This document shows, piece after piece, positions 7,264-16,124 of a DNA stretch of 64,000 bases. The notes beneath the pieces are model-generated. The model saw only the letters and a list, made by a program, of their open reading frames with translations, did no database searches and was not told where the DNA came from. Within the stretch, counting starts at the first letter, position 1. Each line of letters opens with the position of its first letter. A program made the position numbers and the translations under genes. The stretch comes from an uncultured Christensenella sp. GTDB lineage: Bacteria > Bacillota > Clostridia > Christensenellales > Borkfalkiaceae. The stretch spans positions 62,001 to 126,000 of the forward strand of contig CAJTUK010000002.1 in NCBI GenBank assembly GCA_910579525.1, written 5' to 3'.

Positions 7264-9004
7264 GTCAAAATTAAAATATTTCGTGCGCGAAAGCGTCAAA
7301 CCCCGCACTTTGGACGAATACGCTTGTATTTTTTCGCGCGGAATGAGCGGGAGAGCCAACGGCTTGCCAAGGGCTGGCGCGCTTCCTCAACGGGTAGAAA
7401 GGGTTACCGTTCCGTGGCTGTGGTTGCGCGTGCTTGCGTTCGGGCTTATCGCCTTTTCGTTCATGGTGCTCGCGTTCCGTCTCGGCGGCGGCGCGACCGA
7501 TCTCATGGCGGCGGCGCTTTACGGCGCGCTTCCGTTCAATCTCGCGGTGCTCGTGTTCTTTTACGAGCTATATCCCAAGCGCGATTTAAGTCTCTTGTTT
7601 TTAATCTTCGTCCTGCTCGCGGGCGGCGGTGTTTCCTGCGTGCTCGTGTCTCTGGGATACGCCGCCGTAGATCCGTATCCGTTTATGAATAACCAATGGA
7701 CTTCGCTCGTGTTCACTGCGGTGTGGGAGGAGTTCGCAAAGGCGGTTGCGGCAATAGGCGTTATTCTGCTTTTAAAAAACAAAAATCCGCTGTGGTGTTT
7801 TCTTATAGGTTTCGCCGTGGGTACGGGTTATTCATATCTCGAAGACCTCGGCTATATTTACGCGTACTCGCGCGGCGGCAACACGCTGTGGGTCGTGCTT
7901 ATGTCCGTGGGCAGAGGGCTTTCATGCGCCTGCTCACACGCGCCGTGGACGGGCATAATCTGCTGGGCGTTCGCTTACTTTAAAAAACCGTTTTTAAATT
8001 TCCGTTTCTGGCTTGTGTCGCTTGCAAGCGTGGTGTTGCACTACTTTGCCGACGTTCCGTTTTTTATTGAGGAGCTGATGTTTTTAAAGGGCTTAAATTT
8101 CGGCTGGCTCATAGAAATTGTAGTCGTCGGGGCAATTTGGGCGGCGGTTTATTTTATAATAAAAAAATCCTTTAAAAGTTTAGGTTGCGGCATATTTAGG
8201 GGGCAATTGCAAATTAATGCGGCTTCGGCAACGCGTTTGCCCGCGCTTTCGCGGCAAAAAAAGTTTGCGCACGCCGCCAACGTTACGGCGCTTTGTTGCG
8301 CGCTCGCTCTATCCGTAATAAATATGGCGGGCTGTTGCACGGTAAAGGGCACGGTCACGCAATACTCCGACCTTTCTGACGAAGATTTCATAGCTTTGAT
8401 TCAGAACGGCTTGCCGTTAAAGGCGGATTGGTCGCGCCCCTACGACAAGGATCAGGGTGACTTTTCAAACTATGTCTACAACGGGCAAAAGTTGCGTGCC
8501 GTGCAAAGGGTAACGGAGGGGGATTACGATTATTTTTATTATTATACCTTTTCCGAAGACTCGGAGCCCGCGCTCGGCTATATCGCCGTAATGACCGAAA
8601 ACGAAGTTTATTACTGCAACAGAATTGTCGTCTATCGGGATTATATTTTCCGCCCGTCGTCGCGCCCCGTATTCTATGACGATATAATTTTCGACAGACC
8701 GGAAGACGGCGACAATCCCGAACAACCCGACGTGCCGGACGTCCCCGAAGAGCCGGAAGAGCCGGAAGAGCCGTCCGAGCCGGAAAAACCGCAAAAAATA
8801 ATTTCTTATTTCGGCGTTTCCGAAAATTCCGTTTACGGCGCGCACTTCTATTACAGTCTCGAACAGGGTTTCCGCATAGTTTCGGGCGAAACGTTCGAAG
8901 GGCTCGCCGTTGCCGTATCGCTCGGCGCCGCGTTCGTTGCGGTTTCCGCGGGGGGTATAGCCGCGGTTGCAATATTAAAAAACAAGGAGAAAAAAAATGA
9001 TTGA
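7247..9004 (+). CDS. PrsW-type intramembrane metalloprotease with a C-terminal membrane-anchored extension
   Basis: A polytopic membrane protein of about 585 residues. The first 310 or so form about eight helices with the PrsW/CAAX-like metalloprotease motifs: EEFAK near 161, GYSYLEDLGY about 40 later, SHAPWTG and LHYFADVP. PrsW cleaves membrane anti-sigma factors in Bacillus; the target here is unknown. The remainder is unusual: another helix ending AGCC, a roughly 190-residue acidic, Tyr-rich domain, a Pro-Glu repeat (PEEPEEPEEPSEPEKP), and a last helix with a Lys-rich tail. I start at the TTG at 7247 because AAGGA lies 8 bases before it; GTG 7241 and ATG 7343 are alternatives. Confidence 0.8.
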   Translation: MQNSFKSKLKYFVRESVKPRTLDEYACIFSRGMSGRANGLPRAGALPQRVERVTVPWLWLRVLAFGLIAFSFMVLAFRLGGGATDLMAAALYGALPFNLAVLVFFYELYPKRDLSLLFLIFVLLAGGGVSCVLVSLGYAAVDPYPFMNNQWTSLVFTAVWEEFAKAVAAIGVILLLKNKNPLWCFLIGFAVGTGYSYLEDLGYIYAYSRGGNTLWVVLMSVGRGLSCACSHAPWTGIICWAFAYFKKPFLNFRFWLVSLASVVLHYFADVPFFIEELMFLKGLNFGWLIEIVVVGAIWAAVYFIIKKSFKSLGCGIFRGQLQINAASATRLPALSRQKKFAHAANVTALCCALALSVINMAGCCTVKGTVTQYSDLSDEDFIALIQNGLPLKADWSRPYDKDQGDFSNYVYNGQKLRAVQRVTEGDYDYFYYYTFSEDSEPALGYIAVMTENEVYYCNRIVVYRDYIFRPSSRPVFYDDIIFDRPEDGDNPEQPDVPDVPEEPEEPEEPSEPEKPQKIISYFGVSENSVYGAHFYYSLEQGFRIVSGETFEGLAVAVSLGAAFVAVSAGGIAAVAILKNKEKKND

Positions 9005-9335
9005 TAAAAACTGTGTTTTCTGCAAAATAATTTCGGGGGAAATCCCCTCCGCAAAGGTCTACGAAGACGATAAAATGCTCGTTTTCAAAGACATAGAGCC
9101 CAAGGCGAAAGTACATTTGCTCGCAATAGCCAAAGACCATTTTAAACTTTTGGAAGAAGCGGATCCGGTCCGCGCGGAGTTAATTTCTTATATGTTGAAC
9201 AAAATTCCGCAAATCGCAAAGGACAACGGCTGTCAAAACGGTTACCGCCTTGTAATTAATCAGGGCGAAGACGCGGGTCAAACTGTTTTCCACCTGCACG
9301 TTCATATCCTCGGCGGCGAACCTCTCCCTTGGTAA
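8997..9335 (+). CDS. HIT-family nucleotide-binding hydrolase (HinT-like)
   Basis: A 112-residue histidine triad protein, expected to hydrolyse adenosine phosphoramidates or related nucleotides in the cytosol. The triad HLHVHILGG is at 99-107, and the N-terminal CVFCKI holds the C-x2-C pair found in zinc-binding HinT proteins. The ATG overlaps the end of the PrsW-like gene by 8 bases, and that gene's end supplies its AAGGAG ribosome site, so the two are coupled. It is full length. A bidirectional terminator follows. Confidence 0.95.
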   Translation: MIDKNCVFCKIISGEIPSAKVYEDDKMLVFKDIEPKAKVHLLAIAKDHFKLLEEADPVRAELISYMLNKIPQIAKDNGCQNGYRLVINQGEDAGQTVFHLHVHILGGEPLPW

Positions 9336-9345
9336 AAAAGTTAAA

Positions 9346-9372
9346 AAAAGCGGCGCTTTTTGCGCCGCTTTT
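9346..9372. terminator. Bidirectional terminator between convergent genes
   Basis: AAAGCGGCGC and GCGCCGCTTT pair around a short T loop with A and T runs on either side. It serves the HIT gene and the minus-strand WYL gene. Confidence 0.85.
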
Positions 9373-9377
9373 AATTT

Positions 9378-10298
9378 TCAGTTTGTCCGCGCTATTTCGA
9401 GCGCGGTTTCTTTTACCCGCTTTGCAAGGGAGAGGGGGCTCAAAACTTTCACCGCCCCGCCGAAGCCCAAAATCTTGTTTACCAGTCCGCCGTCGTCCGC
9501 AAGCGAAATCGTTGCAATCAACTTGTCTCCGCGCGGCTCTATGTTGTCTATGCCCAGCCATTCCTCGGCGTCCGCAAGCGAATTTTTTTCGATTTCCAGC
9601 GTTACCTCGGTCATATCCTCGGCGGAGTAATAAAAATCTATGTCTATATCCCTGCGGGAAAATTCACGCTTCTTAAACTCTCCGCCCGTAAAGTGCGCGG
9701 ATTTTATTCTGCCTATCTTAAACGTGCGGAAGCTCTGCTTCGTCCTGCAAAACGCCCATACGTACCAAACGTTCTGCTTTAAAATAAGCACGTGCGGTTC
9801 TATAATTCTCTTCGAGTGCACGCCCCCGCGCGAAAAATAATCTATCGAAAGCAGTTTGCATTCGTTCACCGCCTGTTCGCATACCCGCATTTTTTCCGAA
9901 AATTTCCCCCCGTCTGTCCAACTGCCGCAGTCAACTAAAATATTGCCGCAAACTGAAAGTTCGCGCTTTTCGTTCTTTTGTCTGCTCTCTAACTTTTCCC
10001 TCGCGGAAACAACGTTTGCGTCGTTTATCTGCGAAGACATCGCGTCCAGCGCGTTAATCGCCGCGGCGTATTCTTCGCGCGTGAAATATCCCGTGGGCAA
10101 ACGGTAAGTGTCGGCTATCGTCAGCCCGCCGTAACGTCCGCGTTCCACGTCCACGGGCACCCCGCAAGTTATGAGTTCTTCAACGTATCGGTATATGCTC
10201 CTGACCGAAACCTCATACTTTTTAGCCAGCTCGCTCGCGGTTATTTTTCGCTTTTGAAGCAAGAGCATAAGAATTTTCAGCATAATATCGTATTTCAC
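9378..10298 (-). CDS. WYL-domain transcriptional regulator (DeoR-type HTH)
   Basis: A 306-residue regulator. Residues about 4-60 are a winged helix (ITASELAKKYEVSVRSIYRY followed by a GRYGG wing), and about 135-225 are a WYL domain with the characteristic LSIDYFSRGG and NVWYVWAFC blocks and a C-terminal WCX part. WYL proteins sense ligands, often nucleic acids or nucleotides, and control stress or defence genes. I choose the GTG at 10298 because AAGGAG precedes it; ATG 10283 is possible. It has a consensus promoter containing a perfect palindrome, shared with the divergent small ORFs at 10434 and 10619. Confidence 0.88.
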   Translation of the reverse strand: MKYDIMLKILMLLLQKRKITASELAKKYEVSVRSIYRYVEELITCGVPVDVERGRYGGLTIADTYRLPTGYFTREEYAAAINALDAMSSQINDANVVSAREKLESRQKNEKRELSVCGNILVDCGSWTDGGKFSEKMRVCEQAVNECKLLSIDYFSRGGVHSKRIIEPHVLILKQNVWYVWAFCRTKQSFRTFKIGRIKSAHFTGGEFKKREFSRRDIDIDFYYSAEDMTEVTLEIEKNSLADAEEWLGIDNIEPRGDKLIATISLADDGGLVNKILGFGGAVKVLSPLSLAKRVKETALEIARTN

Positions 10299-10359
10299 GG
10301 AATTAATTTCTCCTTGCAAACATAATATAAACCGTTAGTTTTTTAAAATTTTTAAAAAT

Positions 10360-10388
10360 ATTTTATCATACATGACAATATATGTCAA
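10360..10388 (-). promoter_or_regulatory. Promoter of the WYL regulator with internal operator palindrome
   Basis: On the minus strand TTGACA (10388-10383), 17 bases and TAAAAT (10365-10360) make a near-perfect sigmaA promoter. TGACA-ATATA-TGTCA (10373-10387) is a perfect inverted repeat overlapping the -35 and spacer, ideally placed for autorepression. It also lies 46 bases before the divergent gene at 10434, so one protein could control both. Confidence 0.7.
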
Positions 10389-10433
10389 GTATATCGTGTA
10401 AAATAGTAACCGTAAACGCAAGGAGGAACAAAA

Positions 10434-10622
10434 ATGAAATTTTCGGCGTATATTGAAAGACAGAAGGGACTTATAAGGAGCCGCCACGAGGGTGAAACTT
10501 TCCTCATTCAAAAAGGGCAGGTAATCCCCGTATCGGGCAGTGAAAAGCTGTTTGCGGAACTTACTAAATCCCGCGGACTCAACACCCGCGAAAGAATGAA
10601 CTTCAAAAGGACGGCGGTATGA
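10434..10622 (+). CDS. Small basic protein of unknown function (62 residues)
   Basis: I do not recognise this family. The 62 residues are soluble-looking and basic, with ISR-like patches (ERQKGLIRSRHEGETFLIQ, then TKSRGLNTRERMNFKR) and no signal or membrane segment. A very good ribosome site (AAGGAGG) sits 8 bases before the ATG, which is the main reason to call it. It is divergent from the WYL regulator across a palindrome-bearing gap and overlaps the next tiny ORF as ATGA, so the two are probably translated together. Confidence 0.6.
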   Translation: MKFSAYIERQKGLIRSRHEGETFLIQKGQVIPVSGSEKLFAELTKSRGLNTRERMNFKRTAV

Positions 10623-10699
10623 TAGAATTTATAAAAAAAGCGGTCAACATAATGGCGGCGTGCGGCGCGGTCATAGCAATAGTGGTCACCGTGTTTTAA
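10619..10699 (+). CDS. 26-residue hydrophobic peptide
   Basis: A very short ORF coding MIEFIKKAVNIMAACGAVIA then IVVTVF. Two lysines precede an uninterrupted hydrophobic stretch of about 18 residues, the shape of a single-pass small membrane protein. The ATG overlaps the stop of the upstream 62-residue gene (ATGA) with AAGGACGG just before it. A strong terminator follows. Function is unknown; small membrane regulators and type I toxins look like this, but nothing here proves either. Confidence 0.45.
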   Translation: MIEFIKKAVNIMAACGAVIAIVVTVF

Positions 10700-10744
10700 C
10701 GGCGTTTTTCCGCGCGCCTTTTTAACGATTATAAATAAAAAACG

Positions 10745-10785
10745 CCCCCGCCGCGCAAAACTGCGCGGCGGGGGTTATTGCTTTT
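10745..10785. terminator. Bidirectional terminator, 13-base-pair stem
   Basis: CCCCCGCCGCGCA (10745-10757) and TGCGCGGCGGGGG (10762-10774) are fully complementary around AAAC. A T-rich tract follows on the plus strand and an A-rich tract precedes it, so it ends both the small-ORF transcript and the ABC operon. Confidence 0.9.
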
Positions 10786-11595
10786 TTAATTTTTTTCGGT
10801 CACGTATTTTTCCACGAGCGCTATAATGCCGTACATTCCTCCGGCGATTATACACAGCACGAAAATCATCGTCATTACGAGGTCGAGGTTAAGCACCTGC
10901 CTGCCGTAGTTTATAAGGTTGCCTATGCCCGCGCGCGAGGAAATATATTCTCCCATAACCGAGCCTATCCACGCAAGCCCAACCGCAACTTTCAATGTAT
11001 TCATAAGCGCGGGCAGGGAAGAGGGTATTATTAGCTTTATAAGCGTGGTCGCCTTGTTCGCTCCCATAGACTTCATCAAAAGCAGTTTCGTCTTGTCGGC
11101 GGCCATAAACCCCGCAAGAGTGTTCATAATGCATACGATAATAGCCACTATAACCGTCATAAAAATTATGGCGGTGTAGCCCGTTCCCACCCAGATTATA
11201 ATCATTGGACCCAGCGCTATTTTAGGCAGCGCGTTAAGTATTACTATATACGGTTCCAGCACTTTGCTTACAGTGTCGTTCGCCCACAGAATAACGGCTA
11301 TTCCGTAGCCCAGAACAACGGCTATAACAAAGCCCACAACCGTTTCCATAAGTGTTATGCCCACGTTATAAAACAGCGAGCCGTCCGCGGCGAGCGAATA
11401 CAGAGTCACGCACATGCGCGACGGCGAGCTCGTAATATAAGGGTCAATAACTTGGAGCTGTGCGCAAAGTTCCCAAACGCCCAAAATCACCAGCAGTATT
11501 ACGGCGCGGGAAACGTGCACAATAATTTTGTTGTTTCTTATTTTTTTTAGATACGCGAGGTGCTCGCGCGAATATTCCGGTTTTTTGTTTTTCAT
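10786..11595 (-). CDS. ABC transporter permease, NitT/TauT (SsuC) type
   Basis: A 269-residue inner-membrane permease with about six helices. The cytoplasmic coupling loop GANKATTLIKLIIPSSLPAL matches the EAA motif of BPD-type importers, and WIGSVMGEYI follows as in SsuC, TauC and ThiX-like proteins. The frame opens to a GTG at 11670 inside the ATPase gene, but I choose the ATG at 11595, which follows the ATPase stop and gives the usual family length; neither start has a strong ribosome site. It is the last gene of an importer operon SBP-ATPase-permease. Confidence 0.9.
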   Translation of the reverse strand: MKNKKPEYSREHLAYLKKIRNNKIIVHVSRAVILLVILGVWELCAQLQVIDPYITSSPSRMCVTLYSLAADGSLFYNVGITLMETVVGFVIAVVLGYGIAVILWANDTVSKVLEPYIVILNALPKIALGPMIIIWVGTGYTAIIFMTVIVAIIVCIMNTLAGFMAADKTKLLLMKSMGANKATTLIKLIIPSSLPALMNTLKVAVGLAWIGSVMGEYISSRAGIGNLINYGRQVLNLDLVMTMIFVLCIIAGGMYGIIALVEKYVTEKN

Positions 11596-11620
11596 AAGTT
11601 GGTAAAGGTATTGCGTTAAA

Positions 11621-12346
11621 TCAAATACCCAGCTCCTTTCGAAGTATTTCAAAGGTGGGCGCAAATTCACCGCACTCTCTGCGCTGTTTGGGACTGTTCC
11701 CGCCGAAGTCTATTTTATGCTGTGCAACCACCGTTGCGGGTCGCGCGGAAAGCACCACGACTTTATCCGACAGCGCTATCGCCTCCGAAATATCGTGGGT
11801 CACCAGCAGGGCAGTCTTTTTTTCGTTCTTTATTATAGACTGAACGTCGTCGCAAACTTCCAGCCTCGTCTGATAGTCCAGCGCGGAAAAGGGTTCGTCC
11901 AAAAGCAGAATTTCGGGTTCCGCCGCAAGGGTTCTGATTAGCGCCACGCGCTGGCGCATGCCGCCCGAAAGTTGCGTGGGCGTCTTTTTCAAAAAGTCTT
12001 TGAGTCCGTATTTTTCCGCTAGGCGCAGCGCCTTTTCGCGCATTTCGGGGGTGTTGCGCTTTTTGACTTCGAGCGGCAGAAAAATATTCTGCTCCACGGT
12101 GCGCCAAGGGAACAGCGCGTCGCGCTGGAGCATATAGCCGAACTCGCCGCCTCCCCGTAGAATATCTCCCGCAGACGGGGATAAAATCCCCGCCGCAAGA
12201 GACAAAATCGTCGACTTCCCGCACCCCGAAGGACCTATTACCGAAACGAACTGCCCTTTTTCTATCGAAAAGTTTAAATTGTAAACGGCAGTCGTTTCGC
12301 CTTCTTTGGTGTGGTAAGTATAATTAACGTCTTTAAATTCGAGCAT
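11621..12346 (-). CDS. ABC transporter ATP-binding protein, NitT/TauT type
   Basis: A 241-residue ATPase that energises the importer. Walker A GPSGCGKS is at 38-45, the Q-loop lies in GYMLQRD, the signature is LSGGMRQRVAL, Walker B with the D-loop is ILLLDEPFSALD and the switch histidine is in VTHD. It starts five bases after the stop of the binding-protein gene and ends 25 bases before the permease start. The subfamily includes transporters for nitrate, taurine, alkanesulfonates and thiamine precursors; the sequence does not say which. Confidence 0.94.
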   Translation of the reverse strand: MLEFKDVNYTYHTKEGETTAVYNLNFSIEKGQFVSVIGPSGCGKSTILSLAAGILSPSAGDILRGGGEFGYMLQRDALFPWRTVEQNIFLPLEVKKRNTPEMREKALRLAEKYGLKDFLKKTPTQLSGGMRQRVALIRTLAAEPEILLLDEPFSALDYQTRLEVCDDVQSIIKNEKKTALLVTHDISEAIALSDKVVVLSARPATVVAQHKIDFGGNSPKQRRECGEFAPTFEILRKELGI

Positions 12347-12351
12347 GATTT

Positions 12352-13347
12352 TTATTTGGCGTATACTTCTTTATAGACCTTTTCGGCGGTATCGGTGAGC
12401 ACGAGGTCGGCAAAATCCACCCTCTTTTCAAGCTCTCCGGCAAGTTCTATAACGTCCTGCAATTTAGAAAACGCGCTCTCCTTCATAGCCATATTCGTAA
12501 CCCACGCGTCAACAGACTTGTAGCTGTCCACCGAGGTTTTAAGGCTGTCTTTGCTCGTGCCCGTAAAGTAGGGGACAAGGTAGTTCGCAACCGTCTCGGA
12601 GTCGGTTTCGTTCACGTATTTAACGGCTTTCGTCACGGCGCGCAAAAGTTTTTCGATTTTGTCGCCGTTGTTTTTAATGTAGCTTTCTTTAGCCGCAAAG
12701 CAGGTGTAGGGTATTTCGCCCGATTTTTGCCCCACGGAGGCCACAATATAGCCCTTGCCCTGTTTCTGATATTCTGACGCAACGGGCTCGAACATTGTGC
12801 AGTAGTCGGCAACGCCGCCCTCGAACGCCGCGGTCATAGTTGCAAATTCCACGTCGTAGTTGAGGTTGCAGTTTACGTTATTGGTCTTTAAAACGTATTC
12901 GAACGTCATCGCGGGCACGCCGCCGCGTCTGCCTGCGAGTATCTCTTTGCCTTCGAGGTCGCTCCACTTAAAGTCAGGTTGCGCCGTTCTCCCCACAAGG
13001 AAGCTTCCGTCGCGCTTCGTGAGCTGACCGAAGACTTTGGGCGAATCTTTGCTTCCGCCCAGATTTACGTATATAGCGGCTTCGGGTCCGCAAAATCCCA
13101 CGTCCGCCGCGCCGGAAATAACCGCCGCCATAGTGGAGTCCGCGCCGCCGCCGTTGGTAAGTTCTATTTCTACGCCCTCGTCCTCGAAGTAGCCCAACGC
13201 TTCCGCAAGGTACAGGGGAGCGTAGAATACCGAGTGGGTAACTTCGTTTATTCTGATTTTGTTATTATCGGAACAGCCCGCAAACGCAAAAGGAAGCGCG
13301 AGCGCAAGGCATACCGCGAAAATACAGCTTAAAATTTTCTTTTTCAA
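12352..13347 (-). CDS. ABC transporter substrate-binding lipoprotein, NMT1/SsuA-like
   Basis: A 331-residue periplasmic-type binding protein. Residues 1-24 are a lipoprotein signal with lipobox AFAGC and acylated Cys25. The mature part opens with EVTHSVFYAPLYLAEALGYF, the NMT1/THI5-like fold of the SsuA, TauA and ThiY families, followed by GAADVGFCGPEAAI. It is the first gene of the importer operon. The substrate is unknown: I looked for a TPP riboswitch upstream, which would have indicated a thiamine precursor, and found none. Confidence 0.9.
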   Translation of the reverse strand: MKKKILSCIFAVCLALALPFAFAGCSDNNKIRINEVTHSVFYAPLYLAEALGYFEDEGVEIELTNGGGADSTMAAVISGAADVGFCGPEAAIYVNLGGSKDSPKVFGQLTKRDGSFLVGRTAQPDFKWSDLEGKEILAGRRGGVPAMTFEYVLKTNNVNCNLNYDVEFATMTAAFEGGVADYCTMFEPVASEYQKQGKGYIVASVGQKSGEIPYTCFAAKESYIKNNGDKIEKLLRAVTKAVKYVNETDSETVANYLVPYFTGTSKDSLKTSVDSYKSVDAWVTNMAMKESAFSKLQDVIELAGELEKRVDFADLVLTDTAEKVYKEVYAK

Positions 13348-13408
13348 AATAAGTAATTCAACTCCTTAAAAAATTTGATAATACATTTTATGCTTGCGTC
13401 GTTACCGT

Positions 13409-13438
13409 TTGACAACCCGCGCCCCTTTGTTTTATAAT
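13409..13438 (+). promoter_or_regulatory. SigmaA promoter of valS
   Basis: TTGACA (13409-13414), an 18-base spacer and TATAAT (13433-13438). The predicted leader is about 55 bases, too short for a T-box. Confidence 0.8.
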
Positions 13439-13500
13439 AAAAAAGTATATAATGATTTACCGGATGCGGATAATCGTGTTGCGAACGCGAGGAGGATATT

Positions 13501-16116
13501 GTGGAAAAGACTTATAACCCCAGAGAATTCGAAGATAAGCTCTATAAAGAGTGGGAAGAGGGCGGCTGTTTCAAGGCGGTGAGGGACGATAATAAGGTGC
13601 CCTTTACGGTAATGATGCCCCCGCCCAACATTACGGGGCAGCTTCATATGGGGCACGCGATGGACGAAACTTTGCAGGATACCGTTATCCGCTTCAAGCG
13701 TATGCAGGGCTACTGCGCGCTCTGGCTTCCCGGTACCGATCACGCCTCCATAGCCACAGAGGTAAAGGTGTTGGAGCAGGTCAAAGCCGAAGGGGAGAGC
13801 AAAGAGAGTCTCGGGCGCGAAAAGTTTTTGGAGCGCGTATGGCAGTGGAAGGACAAATATTGTGCAAGAATAGTAGAACAGCTCAAAAAACTCGGTTCTT
13901 CCTGTGACTGGTCGCGCCTCACCTTCACTATGGACGAAAAGTGTTCCAAAGCAGTCAGAGAGGTGTTCGTAAATCTCTACGATAAAAAACTTATTTACAG
14001 AGGAAGCCGTATAATAAACTGGTGCCCCTGTTGCAAAACCGCCCTTTCGGACGCGGAAGTGGAGTATTCCGAAGAAGACGGCTTTTTCTGGCATATTAAT
14101 TACCCCGTAGAGGGAGAAAGCGTCTGCCTCGAAGTCGCCACCACCCGCCCCGAAACAATGTTCGGCGATACGGCGGTCGCAGTCAATCCCGAAGACGCGC
14201 GCTATAAACACCTGATAGGCAAAAACGTAATTCTTCCCGTAGTAAACAAGGCTATTCCCATAGTCGGCGATAAGCACGCGGATATGGAATTCGGCACGGG
14301 TTGCGTCAAAATAACTCCCGCGCACGACCCCAACGACTTCGAAGTGGGGCTTCGCCACAATTTGCCCGTAATAAAGGTAATGAACGACGACGGCACAATG
14401 AACGAACACGCGGGCAAATACGCGGGACTCGACAGATACGAGTGCAGAAAACGCCTCGTCGAAGATTTGAAAAACAGCGGCGCGCTGGTTAAAATCCGTC
14501 CCCACGCCCACAACGTCGGGCACTGCTACCGCTGCGGCGCCACTGTGGAACCCATAGTTTCGAAACAGTGGTTCGTCAAAATGGAAAAGCTCGCCCGCCC
14601 CGCAATAGACGCGGTCACGGATAAAAAGATTTCTTTCGTTCCCGAGCGCTTCGCAAAGATATATTACAACTGGATGGAAAACGTCAAAGACTGGTGTATT
14701 TCCCGCCAGCTCTGGTGGGGTCACCGTATTCCCGTATGGTACTGCGCGGACTGCGGTAAAGAAATCTGCTCCAAGGTTGACCCCGATATATGCCCCGTTT
14801 GCGGCGGTAAACGCCTCTCGCAGGACGAAGACGTTCTCGACACGTGGTTCTCGTCGGCGCTCTGGCCGTTCTCCACTCTGGGCTTCCCCGACGACACTTC
14901 CGACCTCGAATATTTTTACCCCGGCGACGTGCTCGTCACGGGCTACGACATAATCTTTTTCTGGGTTGCGAGAATGATTTTCTCCGGTCTCGAACATATG
15001 CGCAAAGTACCCTTCCGCGACGTTTTGATTCACGGACTCGTGCGCGACGAAAAGGGGCGCAAAATGTCCAAATCGCTGGGCAACGGCGTAGACCCTCTCG
15101 AAGTTATAGATAAATACGGCGCCGACAGCCTGCGCTTTTCGCTCCTGCAAGGCGTAGCCCCCGGCAACGACACGCGCTATTCGGACGCAAAGGTGGAAGC
15201 CTGCCGCAACTTTATGAATAAAATATGGAACGCGAGCCGTTTCGTAATAATGAGCGCGGAGGGCAAAAAGGTTAAACCTTTGGAAGAGGTAAAGCTCACC
15301 CCCGCGGATAAATGGATAATATCCCGCCTGCAATCGGCTATACGCGACGTAACTCTCACGTTAAACAAATTCGAGTTCGGCATTGCTTGTCAGATTATGT
15401 ACGATTTTATGTGGTCGGACTTCTGCGACTGGTATATAGAGCTCGTAAAACCCGCGCTCAAATCGGACGACGAGGCAAAGAGCTCGGGCGCGCTGTCCGT
15501 TCTCGTGTTCGTTCTTGAAAACGCGCTCAAACTCCTGCACCCGTTCATACCATTTATCACGGACGAAATTTTCCGCAATCTCCCCAATTCTTCGGGAACT
15601 ATAATGACGCAGGAATTCCCCCGCTACAATTCGCGCAGGGCGTACAAGAAGGACGCGCAGAGCTTCGAGGGGGTTATGGAAATTATCAAGGCGGTGCGCG
15701 CGGCTAAAACCGAACTCGAATGCCCGCCCTCGCGCAAAGTAAGTCTCTATATAATCACGGACGCAAAGCGCCTTGTTTCCGCCAATCAGGACAGTATATT
15801 AAAACTTGCGGGCGCCAAGGAAATACACTTTATTTCCTCGCCAGAAGAAGCGGGCGAAAAAACCGTTACAAAAGTTCTTTCCGTCGGCACCGTGTTTATG
15901 CCTATGGGCGAACTCGTAGACGTCGAAAAGGAAAAGACCCGTCTCGAAGGCGAGCTCGAAAAGGTAATGAACGAAATCCGCCGCGCGGACGGCAAACTCA
16001 ACAATCAGGGCTTCGTCGGCAAAGCGCCCAAAAAGCTCGTCGACGAAGAGCGCGCAAAACTCGACAAATATATAGAAATGCGTGAAAAAATAATCAAGCA
16101 GCTTAACAGCCTTTGA
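13501..16116 (+). CDS. valS: Valyl-tRNA synthetase
   Basis: ValS charges tRNA-Val. The 871-residue class I synthetase has the HIGH-type motif in PPPNITGQLHMGHAMD near residue 40, a CP1 editing domain, a zinc-like Cys cluster (CADCGKE and CPVCGGK), KMSKS in GRKMSKSLGNG, an anticodon domain and a C-terminal coiled coil rich in Lys and Glu. The start is GTG with AGGAGG upstream. A long open frame on the opposite strand is only a mirror of its codon usage. It overlaps no neighbour; the next start is 8 bases on. Confidence 0.97.
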   Translation: MEKTYNPREFEDKLYKEWEEGGCFKAVRDDNKVPFTVMMPPPNITGQLHMGHAMDETLQDTVIRFKRMQGYCALWLPGTDHASIATEVKVLEQVKAEGESKESLGREKFLERVWQWKDKYCARIVEQLKKLGSSCDWSRLTFTMDEKCSKAVREVFVNLYDKKLIYRGSRIINWCPCCKTALSDAEVEYSEEDGFFWHINYPVEGESVCLEVATTRPETMFGDTAVAVNPEDARYKHLIGKNVILPVVNKAIPIVGDKHADMEFGTGCVKITPAHDPNDFEVGLRHNLPVIKVMNDDGTMNEHAGKYAGLDRYECRKRLVEDLKNSGALVKIRPHAHNVGHCYRCGATVEPIVSKQWFVKMEKLARPAIDAVTDKKISFVPERFAKIYYNWMENVKDWCISRQLWWGHRIPVWYCADCGKEICSKVDPDICPVCGGKRLSQDEDVLDTWFSSALWPFSTLGFPDDTSDLEYFYPGDVLVTGYDIIFFWVARMIFSGLEHMRKVPFRDVLIHGLVRDEKGRKMSKSLGNGVDPLEVIDKYGADSLRFSLLQGVAPGNDTRYSDAKVEACRNFMNKIWNASRFVIMSAEGKKVKPLEEVKLTPADKWIISRLQSAIRDVTLTLNKFEFGIACQIMYDFMWSDFCDWYIELVKPALKSDDEAKSSGALSVLVFVLENALKLLHPFIPFITDEIFRNLPNSSGTIMTQEFPRYNSRRAYKKDAQSFEGVMEIIKAVRAAKTELECPPSRKVSLYIITDAKRLVSANQDSILKLAGAKEIHFISSPEEAGEKTVTKVLSVGTVFMPMGELVDVEKEKTRLEGELEKVMNEIRRADGKLNNQGFVGKAPKKLVDEERAKLDKYIEMREKIIKQLNSL

Positions 16117-16124
16117 GGAATTCT

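Noticed and set aside
13348..13408. Possible TPP riboswitch before the ABC importer
   Set aside because: The leader is short and lacks the conserved CTGAGA and related THI-box elements.
13439..13500. T-box leader for valS
   Set aside because: Only about 55 bases lie between the -10 box and the start, and no T-box sequence is present; the proS upstream region lacks one as well.
13432..15333. A 633-codon open frame antisense to valS
   Set aside because: It mirrors the codon pattern of valS, has no ribosome site or recognisable domain, and valS is complete on the other strand.
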